A stretch of 33,184 nt of DNA from Saprospiraceae bacterium (GCA_029212405.1 JARGNR010000007.1:84732-117915); one strand, 5' to 3'; positions 18,967 through 28,341 are shown, numbered from the stretch's first letter. Notes: a model not told the origin generated them from the letters alone. Numbers and translations: made by a program.

Positions 18967-19824
18967 ATGAAAACACTTTTACAAAATCTTTGGGAAAAGC
19001 TATACACACACTATACAAGCTTTCTTGAGTCTGCGCCCACTATCATCATTGCACTATTTGTTACAAGCTTATTTTTTTGGATTAGTAAAATCGTTAGAAA
19101 GAGAATTGTATCTTATTTAAAAACAAAAGCCGCTGATCCGTTACAGGTCAATTTTCTATCAGATATATTTAGATTTATCAATATCATCATAGGAATAATA
19201 TTATTTCTTTCTTTGATAGGCAAACAAAGCATTGTTGCCAGTATATTGGGAGCAGGAGCGGTTTCTGCTTTTGTAATAGGTTTTGCATTTAAAGATATTG
19301 GTGAAAATTTTCTTGCGGGCGTGATATTAGCATTCAAAAGACCATTTCGAATAGGAGATACGGTGATGATAAACTCAATAGTCGGATCTATAATGGATTT
19401 GAGTTTTAGAGAGACTCATATGAAAACTTTTGAAGGCAAAGATGTCTACATACCTAATGCGATAATTATTAAAAACCCTTTGTTCAATTATACAATAGAT
19501 GGATTCTTGAGGCAGGAGTTTACGCTAGGGTTTGATTATGGCTTAGATATTCCAATGGCAAGAACAATTCTTCTCGACTGTATAAATACCATACCTGGTG
19601 TTCTTCAAAAAGATAAACTCGCGAAAACTATGGTTGTAGACGCTGGGCTTCATAAAATTAATATATGCGTTCAATACTGGATAAACACCTATGACAATCA
19701 ATATTCTGGAACCGAAATAAAGTCACTTGCGATCCATTCAAGTTTAGAGGAATTGAAAAAAAATGGAATCGTTGTTACTAGTCAGAAAGTAGGTCTGATA
19801 GATAATCCGTTACAACAAAATTAA
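18967..19824 (+). CDS. MscS-family small-conductance mechanosensitive channel
   Basis: This 285-residue membrane protein has three predicted helices at about 20-42, 66-84 and 88-118. The third is rich in Gly and Ala (SILGAGAVSAFVIGFAFKDIGENFLAG), as in the pore-lining TM3 of MscS. The cytoplasmic beta domain follows with KRPFRIGDTVMI, GSIMDLSFRETHMKTFEGKDVYIPNAIII and an alpha/beta C-terminal domain. It likely opens on membrane tension to release solutes after hypo-osmotic shock. The length matches E. coli MscS (286 residues). The gene appears to stand alone or lead a unit with the lipoprotein gene 73 bp downstream. Confidence 0.92.
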   Translation: MKTLLQNLWEKLYTHYTSFLESAPTIIIALFVTSLFFWISKIVRKRIVSYLKTKAADPLQVNFLSDIFRFINIIIGIILFLSLIGKQSIVASILGAGAVSAFVIGFAFKDIGENFLAGVILAFKRPFRIGDTVMINSIVGSIMDLSFRETHMKTFEGKDVYIPNAIIIKNPLFNYTIDGFLRQEFTLGFDYGLDIPMARTILLDCINTIPGVLQKDKLAKTMVVDAGLHKINICVQYWINTYDNQYSGTEIKSLAIHSSLEELKKNGIVVTSQKVGLIDNPLQQN

Positions 19825-19897
19825 ATTTGAGTTATTATACTACATATACCAGCATAAAATATCAACACCTATTCCTCAAACAAAGAAATCGTGTACT

Positions 19898-20677
19898 ATG
19901 AATTTACAATACCATTCACCACCCATCCTATTATTCATAATCATCTTTATTTTCCTCGGTTGTAAACAAAACTCGGAAGTTCCGAAAATGAATACGCAAA
20001 AAATAGAGGCGTTGTCGGATAAAAAAGCGGATAGCATTGCCACAAAAATGATGGATGCTATGGGAGGAATTGACAAATGGAATGATCTCAAATATGTGTC
20101 ATGGACATTTTTTGGTGCCCGACATTTAGTTTGGGACAAGGAGAATGGGCGTGTTAGAATTGATTCACCAAGAGATACATCTGTATTTTTAGTAAATATA
20201 AATACACTGGAAGGAAAAGTTTTGAAAGGAGGTAAAGTGATTCGTGATTCTCTAGAGTTAACAAAACAATTATCCAGAGCAAAAAGCATTTGGATCAACG
20301 ATTCCTATTGGTTGTTTATGCCATTTAAATTGTGGGATCCAGGAGTCAATGTGTCTTATGTTCGAGAAGACACTCTGACAGGCGGAGCCCCATCTTCTGT
20401 TTTGGCATTAACTTTTGAAAATGTAGGAATAACCCCAGACAACAAATATGAAGTATATATAGATCATAAAGACGACCTCATCAAGCAATGGGCTTTTTTT
20501 AAGACAGCAACTCAAGAAGAGCCTCCAAGGGTTTGGCCATGGGATAATTATAAAGAATTTGGAGGACTAATGCTCTCGCAAGATCGATCGGATAAGAGTG
20601 GTCCGTCAAATGTTAGAGTCTATGAAACGTTGGATGACATTGTTTTTGAATCATTAGAGCCATTTGATTATTTCTAA
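19898..20677 (+). CDS. Lipoprotein of unknown function, possibly LolA-like fold
   Basis: This 259-residue protein has a lipoprotein signal with lipobox FLGC and Cys at residue 22. The mature part begins with a Lys/Asp-rich linker, then a segment with AMGGIDKWNDLKYVSWTFFG. The rest is predicted mostly beta, with many aromatic residues and WINDSYWLFMPFKLWDPG. This pattern resembles Bacteroidota proteins related to outer-membrane lipoprotein-sorting (LolA-like) folds, but I do not recognise a specific family. It ends just before a strong bidirectional terminator. No function is proposed. Confidence 0.75.
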   Translation: MNLQYHSPPILLFIIIFIFLGCKQNSEVPKMNTQKIEALSDKKADSIATKMMDAMGGIDKWNDLKYVSWTFFGARHLVWDKENGRVRIDSPRDTSVFLVNINTLEGKVLKGGKVIRDSLELTKQLSRAKSIWINDSYWLFMPFKLWDPGVNVSYVREDTLTGGAPSSVLALTFENVGITPDNKYEVYIDHKDDLIKQWAFFKTATQEEPPRVWPWDNYKEFGGLMLSQDRSDKSGPSNVRVYETLDDIVFESLEPFDYF

Positions 20678-20703
20678 TGCTTCATTTTTTAACGAAGACC
20701 AAG

Positions 20704-20743
20704 GATCAAAAAAACCACCACGAATGTGGTGGCTTTTTTGATC
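20704..20743. terminator. Bidirectional terminator between convergent genes
   Basis: An 18-bp hairpin with one mismatch has arms 20704-20721 and 20726-20743 and a GAAT loop. A GC-rich core CCACCAC/GTGGTGG is flanked by A7 on one side and T6 on the other, so it works on either strand. It separates the plus-strand lipoprotein gene from the minus-strand CBS gene. Confidence 0.9.
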
Positions 20744-20817
20744 TAACCCAATTTGGTTTCCTAGAAAAACAACCAAATCAATGTAAGGGGATTTTATACT
20801 TTTTTGGCAAGTATAGA

Positions 20818-21318
20818 CTATACCGTAAATTCTTCTTTGAATAAGATATTTTTACTGTATTCGTCGTTAAATACAATTTTTATAATATCAAAGGCCGTAA
20901 TCATTCCTTTCAATTCATCTCTCAAATTAACCACCGGCAAAGTTTTAAATCTTCGGTCTGCAAACAATTCTGCTGCAGTTCCCGCTTTATCTTTTGGTGA
21001 TATCTTAATCACATTTCTGGTCATTACATCACGTACTTTTAAGTTTCCAATTGTAGTTTCGTTTGGACTTTTATGCTCAGCTCTTCTCCACAAATCATAG
21101 GAGGTTATCAATCCTACAAACTTACCATCTTCTACTACTGGAATTTGCTGAATTCGTCTACTTAACATGACTTTAGATAGTTCTTCTACCGTTAAGTCTG
21201 GGTGAACAGTCACTGGATGCTTATCCATGATAGTTCTAACTTCGCGATTCATCATAGGTTGGACAGTTTTAGTTGTTACAAAATAATATTTCTTTAGTCT
21301 TTGTAATATAGATGACAT
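20818..21318 (-). CDS. CBS-domain pair protein
   Basis: This 166-residue cytoplasmic protein is essentially one Bateman module. CBS1 (about 29-80) reads TIMDKHPVTVHPDLTVEEL to QIPVVEDGKFVGLITSYDLW. CBS2 (about 94-150) reads VRDVMTRNVIKISPKDKAGTAAELF to LPVVNLRDELKGMITAFDII. Such pairs bind adenosine nucleotides and usually regulate a partner protein. No catalytic domain is attached. The gene converges with the lipoprotein gene across a bidirectional terminator and is divergent from the T9SS-secreted protein gene. The partner is unknown. Confidence 0.9.
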   Translation of the reverse strand: MSSILQRLKKYYFVTTKTVQPMMNREVRTIMDKHPVTVHPDLTVEELSKVMLSRRIQQIPVVEDGKFVGLITSYDLWRRAEHKSPNETTIGNLKVRDVMTRNVIKISPKDKAGTAAELFADRRFKTLPVVNLRDELKGMITAFDIIKIVFNDEYSKNILFKEEFTV

Positions 21319-21583
21319 TAACTACAAAAATGCTGCCTGAAGATCTAAAATTTTTATAAACAAAGATTTTAACATATTATATTCTGTATCAATATAAATA
21401 GTTATTTTTAAGAGAAATTATACCTTATATGGTTCAAAAACAGTCATTTAAAGCTAAGATTAAATCTTTTTTATCAAAAAAATTGAATGTCTTGATGACC
21501 TTTACTTTGCTCATTCTATACATTGATATTAACGGTAGATTCATTTGAATTTGCTGATGTATTCGAATCAAAATCATTTTAAA

Positions 21584-23458
21584 ATGAAAAAAGAACTACT
21601 AATACTACTGTTCACACTGTGTTATGTTGTCGCATTTACTCAGAATAGCGGCACACCAAAAACATCAACACCATCCCTTCATCCATTCTTAAAAGAAACG
21701 AGTAAAAGTCCTGTTTTGAAAGAAAAAGCGCTGACATTTATTGCTCATCCAAAACAAGCTGACGTGAAATTCAATCCGATCCTGGTCTCTGATGTCAGTC
21801 GAAATTATTCACATGATAAAAGTGGTGTAGAACGAGTAAAGGCTGAGCAACAAATAATAAGAGATGACCCAAACAACAAAAAAATTGGAAATGATGAGGA
21901 GAGCAGAAGTGGAATATCGTTTGAAAAAGGCACTTCATTTTATGCAGATTTGGACAATGGTTGCCCAAACGACAATACAATTGCCATCTCAAAAGCAGGT
22001 AGAATCATGAGTATGATGAATGGGCATGTAGGAATTTACTCTTCCAATGGAGTAAAAATCAATGTGTATTCTCTGGAAGCATTTTTCAATTTTAATATAT
22101 CAGACCCCTGCGATCCGAAGGTAGAATACGATCCAGTAAATGATCGATTTTTCATGTTTGTCCAAGCTTGTGGCTCTAGTAAGGATAAAGTAGCCATGGC
22201 ATTTTCCACAACCAATGACCCCAATGGAAGTTGGAACATTTATGTCTTCGATTCAGATGCATTGGGTGATGGATCTTGGAGTGACTATCCGAAAGTGGCG
22301 ATCACTCGTGATGAAGTATTTGTAAGCCTAAATTTATTTTCGCAAGGAAGTTCGAGTTCATTCCGACAATCGATAGTGTATCAAATGGATAAATACGATG
22401 GCTACCAAGGCAACAGTTTATCCTACAAAATATGGGATAATTTTCCATCCACAACGTTGATAATTCGCTCTGGAGTAGGTCAATATGGACCTGGTGCCTA
22501 TCTAATAAACACCTATGCTGGAGACGCTGACGAAATTTTCCTCACTGACATAACTGGAAATTTAGATAATAGCAATTCGCAAAAAAAGACTTTTGAAATC
22601 CCAGTAGAATACTATACTGCTCCTCCTTCAGCTTATCAACCCAATTCCGATTATCGACTGGATACTGGGGATTGTAGAGCCCAAGATGGCTATTATCAAA
22701 ATGGAACCATTCATTTTGTACATACTGTATCGAATCAATCCTATGCTTCTATTAGATACCATAGAATGAGCCCTTCAGAACTTAATGCAGACAAATTTTT
22801 CTTGACCACAGCGGTAGGCGAAAAAGACTACACCTACCCTTCTATATCACCATTTACAAATGACCTAGGAGATCAAACATCTATTGTTCACTTTGCCGCA
22901 TCTGGATTAGACACTCCTCCAGAAATGAGAGCAAAAGTTTTCAACCATGATTTTTCAACAGAGGGATCAGGTTATGTATTTGGCGGATCTGGAGGAGTAG
23001 AAGAAGCCTGCTACAATTCCTCTAATAATTATTCAAGGTGGGGGGATTATTCTGGTATCGCCTTTGATTATGCCGCCTCCACTCCAACAGTTTGGCTTGC
23101 AGGCTCCGTAGCAAGTTCAAGCGTGAATGAATGGTGGACGTACATTGCCGAATTGACTGCAACTGGCACACCAACATCCACAGAAGAAGTAACTGCCCTT
23201 GACATGAAAATGTTTCCAAATCCAGCAGTGGACTATATTCAAGTAGAAATCTCAATGAACAAGAAAGTTCCATCCACCTTTAGTCTCTACACATTAGATG
23301 GTCAATTGATTAGTCATTTATATGATGGCGTATTAAAAGCTGGAAATAATACCTTTACATTTGACACGTCTACACTCCTTCCTAACACCTATCTATTAAC
23401 TATAACTAATCAGAAAAATGAAATCATCAAAACAGAAAGGATCATTGTTACTAAGTAG
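21584..23458 (+). CDS. Type IX-secreted protein with Por sorting tail
   Basis: This 624-residue protein starts with a Sec signal peptide (about 1-19, ending AFTQ). A region without a named domain contains DLDNGCPNDNTIAISKAGRIMSM and repeated beta-strand stretches, possibly a propeller. The last 80 or so residues form the type IX secretion C-terminal domain: FPNPAVDYIQVEI, then SLYTLDGQLIS, then LPNTYLLTITNQKNEIIKTERIIVTK-like strands. It is therefore predicted to be exported through the outer membrane and cell-surface attached or released. The ATG at 21584 gives a proper signal peptide; an in-frame TTG 13 codons upstream does not. A one-mismatch -7 box lies at 21502-21509. Its 3' end overlaps the next gene by 41 nt. 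Confidence 0.88.
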   Translation: MKKELLILLFTLCYVVAFTQNSGTPKTSTPSLHPFLKETSKSPVLKEKALTFIAHPKQADVKFNPILVSDVSRNYSHDKSGVERVKAEQQIIRDDPNNKKIGNDEESRSGISFEKGTSFYADLDNGCPNDNTIAISKAGRIMSMMNGHVGIYSSNGVKINVYSLEAFFNFNISDPCDPKVEYDPVNDRFFMFVQACGSSKDKVAMAFSTTNDPNGSWNIYVFDSDALGDGSWSDYPKVAITRDEVFVSLNLFSQGSSSSFRQSIVYQMDKYDGYQGNSLSYKIWDNFPSTTLIIRSGVGQYGPGAYLINTYAGDADEIFLTDITGNLDNSNSQKKTFEIPVEYYTAPPSAYQPNSDYRLDTGDCRAQDGYYQNGTIHFVHTVSNQSYASIRYHRMSPSELNADKFFLTTAVGEKDYTYPSISPFTNDLGDQTSIVHFAASGLDTPPEMRAKVFNHDFSTEGSGYVFGGSGGVEEACYNSSNNYSRWGDYSGIAFDYAASTPTVWLAGSVASSSVNEWWTYIAELTATGTPTSTEEVTALDMKMFPNPAVDYIQVEISMNKKVPSTFSLYTLDGQLISHLYDGVLKAGNNTFTFDTSTLLPNTYLLTITNQKNEIIKTERIIVTK

Positions 23459-23687
23459 TTTACTAGTCTGCTCAATCCTACTCTTTGGCTTTCAATGCAC
23501 TTCTAATAAAAAGGCAGCAAAAACAGAGACCTTTAGTCCTAACGGGGTTGTAGATACTATATCAAATCCTAATCATTCATCCCCAAATTACTCTGAGGAT
23601 CAAGCAAAATTGGACTCTATTAAAAAAGCTCAAATGAAACTTAAAAAGAAAAAAACTACTACTAAAACAGATAAAAAGGACCAATAA
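23418..23687 (+). CDS. Small Lys-rich lipoprotein
   Basis: This 89-residue protein has a clear lipoprotein signal with lipobox FGFQC, Cys at residue 27. The mature part is only about 62 residues, low in complexity, with a C-terminal run of Lys and Thr. It overlaps the end of the T9SS-secreted protein gene by 41 nt in a different frame, which suggests co-transcription and possibly coupled translation. I recognise no family. The signal peptide starts only from this ATG, so the overlap is probably real. Its terminator lies inside the convergent regulator gene. Confidence 0.72.
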   Translation: MKSSKQKGSLLLSSLLVCSILLFGFQCTSNKKAAKTETFSPNGVVDTISNPNHSSPNYSEDQAKLDSIKKAQMKLKKKKTTTKTDKKDQ

Positions 23688-23695
23688 AGACAGAG

Positions 23696-23758
23696 GGATT
23701 ATCCAATACCGAGCACTAAAGTTTGCAAAGACTCCTCATTGGATAATCCTATTTTTTT
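23696..23758 (+). terminator. Terminator of the T9SS/lipoprotein unit, inside the convergent gene
   Basis: The perfect 12-bp inverted repeat GGATTATCCAAT (23696-23707) / ATTGGATAATCC (23738-23749) has a 30-nt loop and a T7 run at 23752-23758. Nearly all of it lies in the last codons of the minus-strand regulator gene ending at 23699. Confidence 0.65.
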
Positions 23759-25459
23759 ACGTAGTCTATACCTTGATTTTTTAATTCCATCATAGGATAT
23801 ACATAAAATATTTGCAATCTCTTTTGAGGATAAATTCATTTTGAGAAGCATCATCAAACGAATATCATTTGATGTCAGCATAGGGTATTTTTTCTTCACT
23901 TCACTTTCAAAATTCTTATGCACCTGAGTAAATCTATCCCTAAATTGCTCCCAATATGATTCATTTTGCTGTTTAATATCAATAGAATTCACGATTGTCC
24001 TCACTTGTCGTTTTCCATTATCCCCCACCTTTATGTCGAGAATATTTTCTTTCAAACCATTCAAGAATTTATTTTGAGAGGCCAATTGTAAGGTATATAC
24101 ACTCAACTCCTTTTCTTGACGATCCAAGGAATCTTTAGTAAAACTCAGTTCTTGTTCGGTCTTCTCCTTAGCTACCTTTTGCTTGTCTAGCCTAAGTTTG
24201 AGGAGATAGAATAACAGACAGGCTATTAAGAATAAAGCAAAAAACAAACCCAAAATCATCTTTTTTTCAAGTGCATTCCTTTGAGATTTTTCTTTTAAAA
24301 GTAATAATTCATTTTCCTTTTTCTCACTCTCATAAATCGCCTCTAAATTGGCAATCATTTTTAATTTCTCCTCTCCTAATATAGAATCTTTAAGAATGGC
24401 ATATTGTCGATAATATTCCAGTGCTTCTTCATAGTTACCCTCACCCTCACTAATCAAGGAAAGGTTTTGATAATCATGGATCAAATCTCTTCGGTTCTGA
24501 GCATTTTGAGTTGCTTTAAAAGACAACTGTCCATAATTTTTAGCTTGTTTGTAATTCTTTTGATCCAAAGCTAAATTGGATAGTTTGAAATAAGCTAAAC
24601 CAGGCAAACTTATATCTCCGCCTTCCAATGCCAGTTTCAAAGCTTCTTGAAACACCTCCTGTGACGCATCGTACTTTTTCTGAATCCTATAATTTGTTCC
24701 CAACTCAAGTAGACTCCTTGCAAGTTTATTTCCCATTCTTTCTTTTCTGAAATATGGAATTATATCAAACAAAATTTCTTGGGCCCGATCAAATGAATCA
24801 ACATCAGCCAATGAAAGTGAAATATTGTAATCACATTCCACCATTGAAAAGGAATCTTTTAATTCCTTGTAAATGGTTTTAGCCTGGCGCAAATATTTTA
24901 AAGCACTTTTGGAATCTTCCAATTCAGAGTGAAGAATCCCAATATTGATGAAATTTGTTGCTCTTGGATAGCCTTGAATTTGCAAACTATCCTGCAATCG
25001 CAAAGAAGATAGGTGAGAATCCATCGATTCTTTCAAAAAACCCAATTCTGCTTTACAGGATGCTACATTTATTAATATTCCACTTACATCTTTATAATTT
25101 CCAGCAAGCCGATAATATTCAATGGCCTTTTTATATTCTGCCAATGCATTTAAATACTGACCACTTACAAGATTATAGTTCCCTGCACAATGAAATGCAA
25201 TGGCCTTTTCATTGGGTTCCGATGTTTGTTTCACTAAATCAATCATCTTGTCTTTTACCCATTTTGCACTATCCAAGTCTTCATACAAATAATTGTTGAA
25301 GTCTTTCCTCAATCCTGCAATTTGACTTTCTTGCCCCAAAATTACGGCAGGTGTTATAGACAACAATAAGAACACAACAAAGACCACACAAACCCATTGA
25401 TTATTTTTGGTCGGTATTGAGGATAGAATCATAGGTAAGTCAGGATTTGATGTATTCAT
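23699..25459 (-). CDS. TPR-containing regulator with LuxR-type HTH
   Basis: This protein of about 586 residues begins with a hydrophobic segment near its N-terminus (signal or anchor, ending VILGQ). Five or more TPR repeats then span roughly residues 50-350, followed by a coiled coil, a membrane helix (KKMILGLFFALFLIACLLFYLL) and a second coiled coil. A C-terminal helix-turn-helix (LTSNDIRLMMLLKMNLSSKEIANILCIS) recalls LuxR/GerE-type domains. Such proteins are one-piece membrane regulators in Bacteroidota and have no kinase. The ATG at 25459 is preferred; a GTG at 25546 would add 29 residues with no feature. The target genes and signal are unknown. It converges with the T9SS/lipoprotein unit, separated by 11 bp. 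Confidence 0.85.
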   Translation of the reverse strand: MNTSNPDLPMILSSIPTKNNQWVCVVFVVFLLLSITPAVILGQESQIAGLRKDFNNYLYEDLDSAKWVKDKMIDLVKQTSEPNEKAIAFHCAGNYNLVSGQYLNALAEYKKAIEYYRLAGNYKDVSGILINVASCKAELGFLKESMDSHLSSLRLQDSLQIQGYPRATNFINIGILHSELEDSKSALKYLRQAKTIYKELKDSFSMVECDYNISLSLADVDSFDRAQEILFDIIPYFRKERMGNKLARSLLELGTNYRIQKKYDASQEVFQEALKLALEGGDISLPGLAYFKLSNLALDQKNYKQAKNYGQLSFKATQNAQNRRDLIHDYQNLSLISEGEGNYEEALEYYRQYAILKDSILGEEKLKMIANLEAIYESEKKENELLLLKEKSQRNALEKKMILGLFFALFLIACLLFYLLKLRLDKQKVAKEKTEQELSFTKDSLDRQEKELSVYTLQLASQNKFLNGLKENILDIKVGDNGKRQVRTIVNSIDIKQQNESYWEQFRDRFTQVHKNFESEVKKKYPMLTSNDIRLMMLLKMNLSSKEIANILCISYDGIKKSRYRLRKKIGLSNEESLQTLVLGIG

Positions 25460-26075
25460 AAAGTCTTTGGAATAACTAATAAAATTCGAAAATTGTAAAT
25501 AAAGTAAATTTTGATTGAATTTCAATGATTTAGGAGAAATGTCCACTCTTTGTCTACCTCCTATTCATTCTCCATTTTAATGACCACAACAATAGTTCTT
25601 ACATGAATTATTAAAACACTCGACAAGAAAATAATATCAATTCATTAGTTATGATCTTTCATAAGAAAATACCATTTCAATAAAATTTCACTAAAACAAC
25701 CTAAAAGATTCATACACAATAATAAATTATTTCATTCTCTATCTGAAAGTATAAACTATGCATGAATTTAATCCAACATCCCTAATATTGACCCCTGACT
25801 ATTTAGGTAAAAAATGTGCTTTTTCACACTTCAAAAATTAAAATGGGTATTTTTTTCAACTATTTTCTAATACATTTTTCGTCAATTACCCCTTCACAAA
25901 CCCCAAAATTTATTCATCACAAACAACTGTAAACATGCATTTTATGAGTACAATTCACTCAACACACCAAACTATAACATAATTTATTTTAATGTTTTTG
26001 ATTAAAAAGATAAATATTTATTATTGAAAAATAGTCTTCATATTTGCACCAGAAATAACAGACGGATTAACAGAA
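25460..26075. other. AT-rich intergenic region
   Basis: This 616-bp region separates the divergent TPR-LuxR regulator and the small membrane protein gene. I found no ORF or RNA structure I would defend. A one-mismatch -7 box (CATATTTG, 26039-26046) lies 29 bp before the next ATG. Confidence 0.4.
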
Positions 26076-26342
26076 ATGCAAATAAAAAAAATGTACAACA
26101 AACAAGTGTCTTTGAAAACTAAACATGAAAGTCAATCACTGACTCAAAGTTACTCCAATCAAAAGACTGGGCAGTATAAAGAAGTTATTGTGGCACTGGT
26201 TTGGTGTTCCATTTTGGCAGGGTGGTTAAGTTGGTCGTATTCCAATGAAGAATATTTACTCACAGAAACTCTGCCCGCATTTTTTATTGTCACTTTTCTT
26301 TGTCTTATAAAATCTATAGAAACCACTAAAAATAAATCATAA
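26076..26342 (+). CDS. Small membrane protein, unknown
   Basis: This 88-residue protein has a basic, Gln/Ser-rich N-terminus of about 35 residues. Two hydrophobic helices follow at about 36-54 and 64-80, joined by a short acidic loop (SYSNEEYLLTE), and the tail is Lys-rich. I recognise no family. It is the first gene of a probable unit with the 104-residue protein and the isocitrate dehydrogenase gene, spaced 30 and 44 bp apart. An ATG at codon 6 is an alternative start. Confidence 0.6.
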   Translation: MQIKKMYNKQVSLKTKHESQSLTQSYSNQKTGQYKEVIVALVWCSILAGWLSWSYSNEEYLLTETLPAFFIVTFLCLIKSIETTKNKS

Positions 26343-26372
26343 ACAACAACATACATCACATTCAATAACAAT

Positions 26373-26687
26373 ATGAATACACAGAAAATGGAATTAACAG
26401 AAGTAATACAAAAAGTACAACTCATCGAAGGACAATTCACTCCTTCTGAAGCAAAAGATCTTATCTCTGCATTAATCAAAGAGAAAATTAATTTCCACAA
26501 AATACAGAGATTAGGTCAAGTAATCCATGACGAGAATTGTGACACTAAATACTCTGAAGAAAGAATCATGGATTTGATCACCGAAAGAAAAATTGCTAAG
26601 GATTTTATTTCAAAGTCAAAAGTAAAAGGAAGAAACATTAAAATCGATTGTGTATTACAAATCACATACGATGAAGAAATAGATTAA
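26373..26687 (+). CDS. Conserved small cytoplasmic protein, unknown
   Basis: This 104-residue charged protein has no signal or membrane segment. The N-terminal half is helical (EGQFTPSEAKDLISALIKEKINFHKIQRL) and the C-terminal half ends in a likely beta strand (GRNIKIDCVLQITYDE). It resembles short hypothetical proteins I have seen in Bacteroidota genomes, with a conserved GQFTPSEA segment, but I can give no function. The start could be at codon 1 or at M6. It lies 44 bp before the isocitrate dehydrogenase gene. Confidence 0.7.
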   Translation: MNTQKMELTEVIQKVQLIEGQFTPSEAKDLISALIKEKINFHKIQRLGQVIHDENCDTKYSEERIMDLITERKIAKDFISKSKVKGRNIKIDCVLQITYDEEID

Positions 26688-26731
26688 TATTTCTTTTTTT
26701 TTAAACCCATTATTTCATTTAAAAAATTAGC

Positions 26732-28165
26732 ATGAGAAGAATTACAGTTGCCAAAGGAGATGGTATTGGTCCAGAAATAATGGAGGCAGTCCTTCAAATT
26801 TTGGAGGCTGCCAAAGCAAACATTGAGATTGACTTGGTAGAAATTGGCGAAAAGATGTACAAAGCGGGTCACACCAGTGGAATTAGCAAAGAAGCGTGGA
26901 ACACAATTCGTAAAAACAAAGTGTTTTTGAAAGCGCCGATTACAACCCCACAAGGAGGTGGATACAAAAGTCTTAATGTCACTTTGCGTAAAACACTTGG
27001 ATTATATTCTAATGTGCGACCATGTAAAAGTTTCTATCCTTTCGTAAATACCAAACACCCAGAAATGGATGTGGTCATAGTCCGCGAAAATGAAGAAGAT
27101 TTGTATGCCGGTATTGAGCATCAACAAACCCAAGAAGTAGTACAGTGTCTAAAACTAATTTCACGTCCTGGATGTGAAAAAATAATTCGATATGCTTTTG
27201 AGTATGCTCGTCACAATAATCGCAAGAAAGTAAGTTGTTTTGTTAAAGACAACATCATGAAACAGACTGATGGGCTATTTCACCAAATCTTCAAGGAAGT
27301 TTCTGCTGAATATCCCGAAATTAAAACAGACAGCTGGATCATTGACATTGGAGCAGCAAGGTTAGCAGATACACCAGAGATATTTGACGTAGTCGTTACA
27401 TCAAATTTATATGGCGATGTCCTTTCAGATATTGCGGCACAGATCTCAGGATCAGTTGGCTTAGCAGGCTCCGCGAATATTGGAGAACAATGTGCTATGT
27501 TCGAAGCTATTCATGGTTCGGCGCCACCAATAGCAGGAAAAAATATTGCAAATCCTTCAGGTCTTTTGCGAGCAGCAGTAATGATGCTCAACCATATAGG
27601 ACAACAAGAAACAGCTGAAAAAATCAAAAATGCATGGTCATGTGTTATTGAAGAAGGAATCCATACAGAAGACATCTACAAAGAAGGCATCAGCAAACAG
27701 CTGGTAAGTACCAAAGAGTTTACGACAGCTGTAATTGATAGACTGGGCAATACACCAAAACAAATTCAACCTGCAAACTTCACGAAGGGCAAAGTGATGC
27801 AAGTACCGATATACAAAAGGAAACCAGCATCCGCTAAGGTCTTAAAAGGAGTGGATGTATTTGTGGACTGGGAAGGTAAAGACGCCAATAAATTAGCCCA
27901 CGCTTTACAAAAACTGAACAATGGGATTGAGTTAACAATGATTACCAATAGAGGGGTTAAAGTTTGGCCCAATGGGTTCGAAGAAACCTTTTGCACTGAT
28001 CATTGGCGATGTAGGTTTGAGGATTTGAATGGAAATCAAGTTCCGCAAAGTGCCATTCCCCATATCATGTCAAAAGCAATCGAAGAAGAAATCGACATAA
28101 TAAAATCTGAAAATTTATATGAGTTTGATGGAAATAAAGGTTATTCAATGGGTCAAGGTCAATAG
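26732..28165 (+). CDS. icd: NADP-type isocitrate dehydrogenase, Thermus-like long form
   Basis: This 477-residue enzyme oxidatively decarboxylates isocitrate to 2-oxoglutarate in the TCA cycle. The N-terminus has GDGIGPEIM at residues 9-17. The substrate region has SLNVTLRKTLGLYSNVRP, with its conserved Ser and Arg residues. The metal-binding and signature region NLYGDVLSDIAAQISG starts at N225, and EAIHGSAP follows in the coenzyme site. About 140 residues after the core form the extra C-terminal domain seen in the Thermus thermophilus-type enzyme, so it is longer than the 416-residue E. coli form. NADP rather than NAD preference is inferred from this type. It is last in its operon and is followed by a terminator. 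Confidence 0.93.
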   Translation: MRRITVAKGDGIGPEIMEAVLQILEAAKANIEIDLVEIGEKMYKAGHTSGISKEAWNTIRKNKVFLKAPITTPQGGGYKSLNVTLRKTLGLYSNVRPCKSFYPFVNTKHPEMDVVIVRENEEDLYAGIEHQQTQEVVQCLKLISRPGCEKIIRYAFEYARHNNRKKVSCFVKDNIMKQTDGLFHQIFKEVSAEYPEIKTDSWIIDIGAARLADTPEIFDVVVTSNLYGDVLSDIAAQISGSVGLAGSANIGEQCAMFEAIHGSAPPIAGKNIANPSGLLRAAVMMLNHIGQQETAEKIKNAWSCVIEEGIHTEDIYKEGISKQLVSTKEFTTAVIDRLGNTPKQIQPANFTKGKVMQVPIYKRKPASAKVLKGVDVFVDWEGKDANKLAHALQKLNNGIELTMITNRGVKVWPNGFEETFCTDHWRCRFEDLNGNQVPQSAIPHIMSKAIEEEIDIIKSENLYEFDGNKGYSMGQGQ

Positions 28166-28313
28166 TTCCATCTCATTCGAGCAAATATCAAGCATCCAAT
28201 TTCTGACACGCTCGATTGATGATGAGAACATGAAGTTTAGTTAGTTAGTGTAATTTAATCATCAGGATGATAGTTGTGAGAGTCGTCCAGATAGAGATCC
28301 AAGACTTTTATTT

Positions 28314-28341
28314 ATGGGTTCCAATTAAATTTGGAACCCAT
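28314..28341 (+). terminator. Terminator after icd
   Basis: An 11-bp perfect hairpin has arms 28314-28324 and 28331-28341 and loop TTAAAT. The sequence after it is only moderately T-rich (TTCCATTTTCC), so efficiency is uncertain. Confidence 0.65.

Noticed and set aside
21429-21548. 39-codon plus-strand ORF upstream of the T9SS-secreted protein gene, with a basic N-terminus and one hydrophobic stretch
   Set aside because: It overlaps the likely promoter of the next gene (one-mismatch -7 box at 21502-21509) and has no promoter or terminator of its own that I could find.
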